From positions 12,283 to 45,395 of the forward strand of contig JAJTDO010000009.1 in the NCBI GenBank assembly GCA_021300475.1: a stretch of DNA of 33,113 nt, read 5' to 3'. Each line of letters starts with the position of its first letter. Position 1 is the first letter of the stretch. The notes beneath the pieces are model-generated. The model was given only the letters and a program-made list of their open reading frames with translations. It was not told the DNA's origin and did not search any database. Below, piece by piece: positions 16,960 through 24,220 of this stretch. A program made the translations under genes and the position numbers. The DNA is from Burkholderiales bacterium. Lineage in GTDB: Bacteria; Pseudomonadota; Gammaproteobacteria; Burkholderiales; Burkholderiaceae_B.

Positions 16960-19101
16960 ATGACAGCAGTGAAACTTGAATTGGGTGGCGATGGCATCGC
17001 AGTGATTACGCTGGACATGCCGGGTCGCTCCATGAATGTATTGAACGCCGAATTGACCGGTCCTTTTTTAGAGGCGCTCAAGCAGGTTGAGACAGACGCC
17101 AGCATCAAGGGTGCGATTCTGACCTCTGGCAAGAAGGAATTTTTGGCGGGTGCAGACCTGGATCAGGTCTTTGGCATTACCAATCCGCAGGACGCCTACG
17201 ATTTGGCTGAGGCTTTCAAGGCGCTGTTGCGTCGCATGGAAAAAACCACCAAGCCTTTTGTGGCTGCACTCAATGGCACCGCCTTGGGGGGGGGTCTTGA
17301 GTTGGCATTGGCTTGTAATTACCGCATTGCAATGAACGACCCGAAACTGAAGCTGGGTCTGCCGGAAGTCAAGCTGGGCTTGCTGCCCGGTGGCGGTGGT
17401 ACGCAGCGCCTGCCCCGTTTGGTGGGCATGCAGACCGCTTTGCAATTGATGGGCGAAGGCAAGGAGTTGCGTGTTGAAGAGGCCAAAGGCATGGGCTTGA
17501 TCAACGACATCGCTGCCAGCAAAGAAGAGATGATGGAAAAGGCACGGGCTTGGTGTCTGGCCAATCCATCGGTTCTACAGCCTTGGGACGAGAAAAAATT
17601 CCGTTATCCGGGTGGCGACAGCCGCACGCCGGCTGTGACGCAGATGATGGCAATTGCACCGGCCATGGCCAACGCCAAGGCACAGGGCAACTATCCGGCG
17701 ATCGGGCACATCATGTCCAGCGTTTGGGAAGGTGGCATCACTGACATTGACACAGGCTTGAAGGTTGAGTCCCGCTACTTCGCCGCGTGCGCGGTGTCTC
17801 AGGTTTCAAAGAACCTGATGACCTCGCTTTGGTATCAGCTCAACTCCATCAAGAAGGGGCAGTCGCGTCCGCGCGGGCCAGCCCAGTCTCAGGTGAAAAA
17901 GGTGGGCGTGCTGGGTGCAGGCATGATGGGCGCCGGCATTGCCTATGTCAGTGCCAAGGTGGGCATTGAGGTGGTGTTGCTGGACATGTCTCAGGAAGGT
18001 GCTGACAAGGGCAAGGATTATTCCCGCAACCTGATGGACAAAGCCTTGAAAAAAGGTCGCACCACGCAGCAAAAAATGGACGAGTTGCTGGGTCGCATTA
18101 CAGCCACCACATCGTATGAGGCTTTGGCCGGCTGTGATCTGGTGATTGAAGCGGTGTTTGAAGACCGCGGCATCAAAGCCGAAGTGACCAGAAAAACCGA
18201 GGCTGTGATTCCTGCCACTGCAGTGTATGCCTCCAACACATCCACTTTGCCGATCACAGGTTTGGCAACGTCGAGCGCACGCCCTGAGAATTTTATCGGT
18301 CTGCATTTCTTTTCTCCTGTGGACAAAATGCCGTTGGTTGAAATCATCATGGGCGATAAAACCTCGGATGAGACGCTGGCCAAAGGCTTTGACTATGTTC
18401 AGCAAATTGGTAAGACGCCGATTGTGGTTAATGACAGTCGCGGTTTCTACACCTCACGGGTGTTCGGCACCTATGTGATGGAAGGCGCCGCCTTGTTGAA
18501 AGAGGGCGTGCATCCGCGTTCCATCGAGGTGGCTGGTTTGAAATCCGGCATGCCCATGCCGCCGTTGGCACTGCACGATGAAGTGACGCTGAGCTTGTCT
18601 TTGCATGTCATGGATCAAACCCGCGCAGACTATGCCGCCGAAGGCAAGACATACACGCCCCACGTGGCTGAAGATGTTATTCGCACGCTGGTGAGCACGA
18701 AAAACCGTGTCGGTAAAAAAACCGGTCAGGGCTATTACGACTACAACGGCCGTGAAAAGTCGTTGTGGCCCGGATTGTCCGAGCTGTTCCCGTTGGCGGC
18801 CAACCAACCGAGTCAGCAGGAAATTATTGACCGCATGATTTTCGTGCAAGCCAATGAAACCGTGCGCTGCTATGAAGAAAAAGTGCTGCGCAGCGTGTCT
18901 GATGCCAACATTGGTGCCATTTTTGGCTGGGGCTTTGCGCCTCACCATGGCGGCCCTTTGCAGTTCCTCAATGCCTATGGCATTGAAAAGGCTGTAAAGC
19001 GTCTGAACGAACTGGCAGACAAGTATGGCGAGCGTTTCCGCCCTGCAGGTGTGTTGGTTGAGATGGCCAAAAAAGGCCAGACTTTTATGGATGCAGCGTA
19101 A
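16960..19101 (+). CDS. 3-hydroxyacyl-CoA dehydrogenase / enoyl-CoA hydratase (FadB/FadJ type)
   Basis: From the ATG at 16960 (CAGGAG ribosome site at 16945-16950) the protein has 713 residues. The enoyl-CoA hydratase domain (about 1-190) has the oxyanion motif GTALGGGLELALAC with catalytic Glu114, and Glu136 in GLPEVKLG. The dehydrogenase NAD loop VGVLGAGMMGAG starts near residue 315, and the catalytic His lies near 449 in IGLHFFSP. It carries out the hydration and NAD-dependent oxidation steps of beta-oxidation. Oddity: codons for the three glycines are written as a run of nine G (17286-17294). A racemase-like gene begins directly at its stop codon. Confidence 0.94.
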   Translation: MTAVKLELGGDGIAVITLDMPGRSMNVLNAELTGPFLEALKQVETDASIKGAILTSGKKEFLAGADLDQVFGITNPQDAYDLAEAFKALLRRMEKTTKPFVAALNGTALGGGLELALACNYRIAMNDPKLKLGLPEVKLGLLPGGGGTQRLPRLVGMQTALQLMGEGKELRVEEAKGMGLINDIAASKEEMMEKARAWCLANPSVLQPWDEKKFRYPGGDSRTPAVTQMMAIAPAMANAKAQGNYPAIGHIMSSVWEGGITDIDTGLKVESRYFAACAVSQVSKNLMTSLWYQLNSIKKGQSRPRGPAQSQVKKVGVLGAGMMGAGIAYVSAKVGIEVVLLDMSQEGADKGKDYSRNLMDKALKKGRTTQQKMDELLGRITATTSYEALAGCDLVIEAVFEDRGIKAEVTRKTEAVIPATAVYASNTSTLPITGLATSSARPENFIGLHFFSPVDKMPLVEIIMGDKTSDETLAKGFDYVQQIGKTPIVVNDSRGFYTSRVFGTYVMEGAALLKEGVHPRSIEVAGLKSGMPMPPLALHDEVTLSLSLHVMDQTRADYAAEGKTYTPHVAEDVIRTLVSTKNRVGKKTGQGYYDYNGREKSLWPGLSELFPLAANQPSQQEIIDRMIFVQANETVRCYEEKVLRSVSDANIGAIFGWGFAPHHGGPLQFLNAYGIEKAVKRLNELADKYGERFRPAGVLVEMAKKGQTFMDAA

Positions 19102-20214
19102 ATGGTGGCGAGCCTGAACAGGCCCGCCATGCTGGCCGGCCTCAAAGTGGTGGATCTGACAAGAAATTTGCCAGGTCCGTTTGCCACCTTGATGTTGGCC
19201 GACATGGGCGCTGAGGTTATGAAAGTGGAGCCGCCCCAAGGCGACGAGGCACGTTTGATGCCGCAGTTGTTCGAGGCGGTCAATCGCAACAAAAAGGGCT
19301 GCCGGCGGGACATCAAAAAACCTGCCGATCTATCAGAGCTGAAACGATTGATTGAAGGTGCCGATGTATTGGTGGAAGGTTTCAGGCCCGGTGTGCTGGA
19401 GCCTTTTGGCCTGAGCTATGCAGATTTGTCTGCCGTGAATCCGAAGTTGGTGATGTGTTCCATCACGGGCTACGGGCAAACGGGCTCTTGGGCGAACCGT
19501 GCCGGACACGACATCAACTTCATGGCAATGTCCGGCCTTTTGGACCAGTTGCGCACGCCCGAGGGTGAACTGGCAATGCCAAATGTGCAATTTGGTGACC
19601 TGCTGGGCGGCAGCGCGATGGCGGTGGTGGGTTTGTTGGCTGCTGTCATTGATGCGCGGGCTACGGGTCTGGGTCGACACGTGGACATCAGCATGACGCA
19701 CAGTTTGTTGCCGCATGCGGTGGGGCCATTCGGTTTCGCTCAGATGTGGGAGCAGTTCGGCCAAGTCGATGTGCCCTCCAACGAAGATTTGTTGGGCGGC
19801 GGCCTGCCTTGCTATGGTATTTACAAAACAAGCGACGGCAGATACCTGGCTGTAGGCGCTTTAGAATACAAATTCTGGGAAGCTGCAAGCCGGGCTTTCG
19901 GGCATGCGCAATGGGCTGATATTCATTGGCAACGCGGTGTTATGCCGCAATTGCCAGCGTCCAAAAGTTTGAAGAAAATGGTCGCAGACCTTGTTGCCAG
20001 CAAGCCTTTGGCGCATTGGGCCGAAGTTTTTTCTGAAGTCGATGCGTGCGTCACTCCGGTGCTGACACTCAAGGAGGCCATGGCTCACCCCTTGTTTGAA
20101 AACCGCGCAGTGTTGCGAGAGCAGGTGGAAAAATCATCTAAAGAGGTGGTATCGTTGGGGCATCCGATTGAATTTTCGGACTATAAAGTTGAGGTGCGCC
20201 AAAAAGCGCCCTAA
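19102..20214 (+). CDS. Alpha-methylacyl-CoA racemase-like CoA transferase family III protein
   Basis: 370 residues of the CaiB/BaiF fold, starting GLKVVDLTRNLPGPFATLML. Residues that align with the catalytic set of alpha-methylacyl-CoA racemase are retained: His136 (AGHDINF), Asp166 (FGDLLGGS) and Glu255 (GALEYKFW). This points to racemisation of 2-methylacyl-CoA rather than CoA transfer, and would let methyl-branched acyl chains enter beta-oxidation. The ATG follows the fadB-type stop with no gap (TAAATG), so translation is likely coupled. A true CoA transferase remains possible because the two activities share a fold and an aspartate. Confidence 0.85.
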   Translation: MVASLNRPAMLAGLKVVDLTRNLPGPFATLMLADMGAEVMKVEPPQGDEARLMPQLFEAVNRNKKGCRRDIKKPADLSELKRLIEGADVLVEGFRPGVLEPFGLSYADLSAVNPKLVMCSITGYGQTGSWANRAGHDINFMAMSGLLDQLRTPEGELAMPNVQFGDLLGGSAMAVVGLLAAVIDARATGLGRHVDISMTHSLLPHAVGPFGFAQMWEQFGQVDVPSNEDLLGGGLPCYGIYKTSDGRYLAVGALEYKFWEAASRAFGHAQWADIHWQRGVMPQLPASKSLKKMVADLVASKPLAHWAEVFSEVDACVTPVLTLKEAMAHPLFENRAVLREQVEKSSKEVVSLGHPIEFSDYKVEVRQKAP

Positions 20215-20255
20215 GAAAATCGACACCCAATCGACAAATACAGAGGAGACACCGT

Positions 20256-22013
20256 ATGTCGAGCACCGCCGTGCCAGCCACTTTTGGAGGCGGGCAGTTC
20301 GCTTCTGAACAAGCCCGTGAATTGTTTGAAAGCCGTTTCTGGCAAAAATCCTACCCTGAGGGCACTCCAAAAGAGATCGGCCCGCCAAAGCACGCTGGTA
20401 TTTTGGAAGTGCTGGAAGCGTCTATCGACCAATTCGCCGACCGGGTTGCCTTTGTATCCGCCGGGGTTGAAATTACCTATGAGGAAGTGGGTAAAAAAGC
20501 CACGGCGTTTGCGGCGTATTTGCAAAGCAAGGGTGTTAAAAAAGGTGATGTGGTTGCGGTCATGCTGCCCAATTGCTTTCAGTTCCCAGTTTGTATTATT
20601 GGAGCCATGAAGGCGGGCGCAATATTCACTGCGGTCAATCCGCTGTACACCCCGCGAGAGTTGAATCATCAGTTGAAAGACTCGGGTGCGCAAACCATTG
20701 TGGTGTTTGAAAGTTTTGCACACACGCTGCAACAATCGCTGGAAGGCACACAGGTTCGCAACATTGTGGTGACGCAACTGGGCGACTTGCTCGGTGGCGC
20801 CTTGAACATCAAGGGCCGTGTCATTAACTACGTTTTGCGCAACGTCAAAAAGATGGTGCCTGAATATGAGTTGCCCAACGCGGTCTGGATTCGCGATGCC
20901 TTGTCTGAAGGTGCTTCCCTGCCATTGAACAAAGCAAGCAGCAACATTGAAGACATTGCCTTGCTGCAGTACACCGGTGGCACCACCGGCTTGTCCAAAG
21001 GTGCCATGCTGACCAATTTCAGCTTGCTCTCCAACATGGAACAAGGCATGACCTTCATCAAGCCAGCGCTTGGCGAGGGCGACCACACCATACTCACCTT
21101 GCTGCCGCTCTACCATATTTACGCGATGGCGGTGAATTGCATGACCTTCATGATCTTGGGTGCCCGCAACGTTCTCATTGCCAATCCGCGCGATATTTCA
21201 CTGGTGGTTAAAACCATCAAGAATGAAAAAATCAGTACGCTGACGGCGGTGAATACCTTGTTCAATGCCTTTATGGAAAACGAGGATTTCCGCAACCGCG
21301 ATTTCTCTGATTTGAAGTTCGCAATGTCTGGCGGCATGGCTTTGCAAAAAGCCATTGCAGAGCGTTGGCACACCCTGACAGGCGTACCGATCGTGGAAGG
21401 TTACGGTATGACTGAAACCTCCCCGGTTATTTCCGTACCGCCCCTGTTTGGTGTTAATTTGCCGGTTTTCCGCGGCAATGTGGGTTTGCCCATTCCCGGT
21501 TGTGATGTTCGTTTGCGCCGGACAGACGGTTTGTGGGCGGATTTGAACGAACCTGGGGAAATTTGCATTCGTGGTCCACAGGTTATGAAGGGTTACTGGA
21601 ACCGGCCTGACGCAACCGCTGAGATGATCGATGCAGATGGCTGGTTGGCCACTGGAGATATCGGTGAAATGGATGCCGACGGATATCTCAAGATTGTGGA
21701 CCGTAAAAAGGACATGATCATTGTGTCCGGGTTTAACGTGTTCCCCAATGAAATTGAAGATGTTGTGGCGATGCACCCGGGCGTTCTGGAGTGCGGAGCC
21801 GTTGGCGTACCCGATGAAATTACGGGTGAGCAGGTCAAGATTTGCATTGTGAAGCGCGACCCTTCCTTGATGCCGAAAGACATTATTGAGCATTGCCGCA
21901 AACACCTGACCGGTTACAAAGTGCCGAAGTTTGTTGAGTTCTGGCCGGAAATCCCTAAAACTCCAGTTGGCAAAGTGCTTCGCCGCGAATTGCGGGTGAA
22001 GAAGCCAAGCTGA
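20256..22013 (+). CDS. fadD: Long-chain fatty acid-CoA ligase
   Basis: 585 residues of the AMP-forming adenylating family. The P-loop motif YTGGTTGLSKG lies at about 239-249. It also has VEGYGMTETSPV, the hinge and A8 region TGDIGEMDADGYLKIVDRKK and the C-terminal catalytic lysine in KTPVGKVLRREL. It activates free fatty acids to acyl-CoA for the enzymes encoded just upstream. A GAGGAG ribosome site precedes the ATG. It ends the four-gene beta-oxidation operon. Its probable terminator has been split by the inserted element starting at 22058. Confidence 0.93.
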   Translation: MSSTAVPATFGGGQFASEQARELFESRFWQKSYPEGTPKEIGPPKHAGILEVLEASIDQFADRVAFVSAGVEITYEEVGKKATAFAAYLQSKGVKKGDVVAVMLPNCFQFPVCIIGAMKAGAIFTAVNPLYTPRELNHQLKDSGAQTIVVFESFAHTLQQSLEGTQVRNIVVTQLGDLLGGALNIKGRVINYVLRNVKKMVPEYELPNAVWIRDALSEGASLPLNKASSNIEDIALLQYTGGTTGLSKGAMLTNFSLLSNMEQGMTFIKPALGEGDHTILTLLPLYHIYAMAVNCMTFMILGARNVLIANPRDISLVVKTIKNEKISTLTAVNTLFNAFMENEDFRNRDFSDLKFAMSGGMALQKAIAERWHTLTGVPIVEGYGMTETSPVISVPPLFGVNLPVFRGNVGLPIPGCDVRLRRTDGLWADLNEPGEICIRGPQVMKGYWNRPDATAEMIDADGWLATGDIGEMDADGYLKIVDRKKDMIIVSGFNVFPNEIEDVVAMHPGVLECGAVGVPDEITGEQVKICIVKRDPSLMPKDIIEHCRKHLTGYKVPKFVEFWPEIPKTPVGKVLRRELRVKKPS

Positions 22014-22057
22014 GCTTTCATTTCAAGGCTGGTTTGTTAGAAGAAAGCCTCGGTTAT

Positions 22058-22087
22058 ACCCAAGCCGTTCTTGTTTCGTGTTGCTAA
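22058..22087 (+). repeat. Left terminal inverted repeat, 30 bases
   Basis: Begins ACCCAAGCCGTTCTTG and runs to GTTGCTAA. It is the exact reverse complement of the right repeat. Sequence identity stops on both sides of the 30 bases. A further AAAGCC block, eight bases outside each end, is also inverted and probably belongs to the target site. Confidence 0.9.
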
Positions 22088-22103
22088 GAAATTGATTCAC
22101 CTG

Positions 22104-22134
22104 CTCCTCATGATTAACGTCATGAGGAGTTTTT
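22104..22134 (+). terminator. Intrinsic terminator inside the element, facing away from fadD
   Basis: CTCCTCATGA, loop TTAACG, TCATGAGGAG gives a perfect ten-pair stem, followed by TTTTT on the plus strand. It would stop transcripts coming out of fadD before they run antisense through the tnpB-like gene. On the minus strand it forms the same hairpin directly after the tnpB-like stop codon, but without a T-run. Confidence 0.85.
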
Positions 22135-22135
22135 A

Positions 22136-23995
22136 TTAGGCAGGAATCAACTTCAAATCAACCGCACAGCTGGCTTGTCGTGCTATGCTGCGCACCGTCT
22201 CCTCTATTCCCTTTTCAGGTTCAATATCCGCCACGACAGATATTGGCAAGGTGGTGGCGACCTGAGAAACAATCAGTTCTCGTAGATTTCTTTGCCACAA
22301 AAACCGATGTTGTCCCAAGGCCAGAGAAACAGTCCTCCATGTAAGCCCATCCGCCGCGCTCTTGCTCTGCTTTGCGCTGTACGGCTGGCCGTGAAGACCG
22401 AGTTTCTCTTTAAACAACTTCACCCCAAATTCATTGGAGCCCATTTCTCGTCGCTTGTACGTCTGTCCGTACAGTGCTTGTCTGGCAATCCAGTGAGAGG
22501 CAGCCTCGTCCACGGATGCTCTAGTCAAATAACCATACTTGGCGAATCCGCCTACGCTTGAGTAGCACGGATTTACAAAGTAAAGTCCGATGCCGTTTTC
22601 ACGGCAGTTTTTCTGCACCATCTCCTTGAACTTGCTACTGGCAAGCGAAGACAAAATCGCATTAAATTTACGACCTTTCGCATCAACGTAGGAGGCTGTT
22701 ACCTTGGCTTTGGTATTGGAGAAATCCAGGTTTTCAATCGCCATCGCCACGTTGTACTTAAGCGCTATTTGAGCCAGCCGCTTGGCAACCGTACCGACTT
22801 GAACTGACACGCTGCCTGAAGGCTCATTCCGAAGAGACCAGGGGATAAAACCTTGTTGGCCAGCTTCCAGGTTTCCGTCAGGTTTGACTACTGACCATGC
22901 CACGCCTTTAGCATTGAAGTCCAACCCAAGCGCGCCGCGTTCTCGCGTTGAGTGTGCGCTAGGCGCTGCTGTATTAACAGATATTTGAAGGTGGTATTTC
23001 CGCTCACCGTCGTTATCCCTTATGACGATTTTGGAGGTCATCGGTACTTTGCCAGACAGCGCTTGAAGATGTTGTCTTGCTTTGGACAAGCCTGAGGCTT
23101 TGTCCAAGTGTCCGCTGAAATCTACATTGGGTATTTCAATGAAACGCGCTTTCATTCGAAGATTGCAGCACTTAGGTGATTTTCCATTCAATACATCTTG
23201 GGCTGTTTGCTCTGCCAGCTCTTGCATTCTGACTTTTGCTTGTGAATCAGTCAGCCGGATACGTAAAACGTTTGAATCTGGATGCCATTGCACCTCGGGA
23301 TTGCCACACGGGGCGTCGGCACGCCCAATCGACACCAGTTGATTATGCCGACGCAAGTTCCACTCTGCTCTCCAACTTTCGTAAGAATCGAAGATGCTGT
23401 CCTTGTTATTCATCGGATTTTGCGCAAGCAGCCTCTTGGAACCAAAGCAAACTGAAACTTTGCCCTCGTTCAATTGCTCAGTTAGTTCAAGTAACTTGCG
23501 CTCTTTGTGCACGAGTCCCTTTTTCTTCATCGCAAGCCATCTGCATTTCCTCGCAATTTTGTCTTTAAGCGACCGTATATCAGATAAAGTATCAACGAAG
23601 CGCTTGGTCTTTTTTGAGATTACCGCAGGTGCAAGCTCCCCGGCTAACTGTTGCTTCGACTCCAGTTGCTTTGCGAAAGACTTCAAAGCCCTGTTTGCAT
23701 CTTCAATCGCTTCTTTTCGTGCTTTGATTCCAGCTTCAAGTTTGGAATTAAGGAACTTATCTGCTTCCAGTTGGCGCTTGTAGAGCATTTCTGCAACATT
23801 TTGTGCGGAGCCTACTTGCGCAGAGGTAAGTCCGAACTCCCGTTGAAGCAGGTAATAGGTTTCAGAGGAAGTCAGGCCATCGCGAAACTGGCAGGCAAAA
23901 GCCTGTCTAACCGCCTTCCCGTGAGTAGCACAAAGCTCAGAAATCAAAGATTCCTGAGCCTTATTCAGCCGGAGGCGAGTTTCGTAAGTGATCAA
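22136..23995 (-). CDS. Large TnpB-related RuvC-like protein (IS200/IS605 accessory protein relative)
   Basis: 619 residues, about 200 more than a standard TnpB. A TnpB-style N-terminus (ITYETRLRLNKAQESLISEL) is followed by a long charged helical insert (about 75-180). The RuvC core then appears: Asp359 in GLDFNAKGVAWSVV, Glu421 in VAMAIENLDF, and SVDEAASHWIARQAL with Asp496. The CxxC zinc ribbon normally found before the third motif is absent; NPCYSSVGGFAKYGYL stands there instead. A tail of about 120 residues follows. The start is TTG at 23995: no ATG fits, a stop lies six codons upstream, and no good ribosome site is visible. TnpB is an RNA-guided nuclease; activity here is unproven. Confidence 0.82.
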   Translation of the reverse strand: MITYETRLRLNKAQESLISELCATHGKAVRQAFACQFRDGLTSSETYYLLQREFGLTSAQVGSAQNVAEMLYKRQLEADKFLNSKLEAGIKARKEAIEDANRALKSFAKQLESKQQLAGELAPAVISKKTKRFVDTLSDIRSLKDKIARKCRWLAMKKKGLVHKERKLLELTEQLNEGKVSVCFGSKRLLAQNPMNNKDSIFDSYESWRAEWNLRRHNQLVSIGRADAPCGNPEVQWHPDSNVLRIRLTDSQAKVRMQELAEQTAQDVLNGKSPKCCNLRMKARFIEIPNVDFSGHLDKASGLSKARQHLQALSGKVPMTSKIVIRDNDGERKYHLQISVNTAAPSAHSTRERGALGLDFNAKGVAWSVVKPDGNLEAGQQGFIPWSLRNEPSGSVSVQVGTVAKRLAQIALKYNVAMAIENLDFSNTKAKVTASYVDAKGRKFNAILSSLASSKFKEMVQKNCRENGIGLYFVNPCYSSVGGFAKYGYLTRASVDEAASHWIARQALYGQTYKRREMGSNEFGVKLFKEKLGLHGQPYSAKQSKSAADGLTWRTVSLALGQHRFLWQRNLRELIVSQVATTLPISVVADIEPEKGIEETVRSIARQASCAVDLKLIPA

Positions 23996-24110
23996 AGCGT
24001 GGGTGTAGTTTTACTGTTAATAAAAACAGTGTAGCACAGGCATTTACGCGAAAGATTTATGTTAGCAGTAGGTGGCTCACAACCCTTGTTGAAAGCGGGA
24101 CTTACGGAAA

Positions 24111-24140
24111 TTAGCAACACGAAACAAGAACGGCTTGGGT
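24111..24140 (-). repeat. Right terminal inverted repeat, 30 bases
   Basis: TTAGCAAC through GGCTTGGGT, the exact reverse complement of the left repeat. It lies 115 bases upstream of the tnpB-like start. The region between (23996-24110) holds no other gene; a small CTGTT/AACAG hairpin at about 24013-24031 is the only structure I see. Confidence 0.9.
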
Positions 24141-24220
24141 TATGCAACGGCTTTTATTCATCCAAAAACAGCTTGGCGCAGTATTACTGACATTCCCCAC
24201 TTAACGATGGCAAAGATTCC

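Larger units (their letters stand above)
22058..24140. mobile_element. TIR-bounded element carrying only a TnpB-related gene
   Basis: A 2,083-base segment bounded by perfect 30-base inverted repeats (22058-22087 and 24111-24140). A short TTAT (or TAT) repeat flanks it on both sides and could be a target duplication. It lies between fadD and the reductase gene. The only gene is the TnpB-related one on the minus strand. I see no TnpA (Y1), serine recombinase or DDE transposase, so it would have to be mobilised in trans or be a domesticated or decayed remnant. IS200/IS605 and IS607 ends normally lack such TIRs, which makes the ends unusual for a tnpB carrier. Confidence 0.8.

Noticed and set aside
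20211-21116. Open frame of 301 codons on the minus strand
   Set aside because: Antisense shadow of fadD, with His/Gln-rich composition and no recognisable domain.
22136-23995. CRISPR-Cas12 locus
   Set aside because: The protein is RuvC-bearing, but no direct-repeat array or cas1/cas2 is present in the window.
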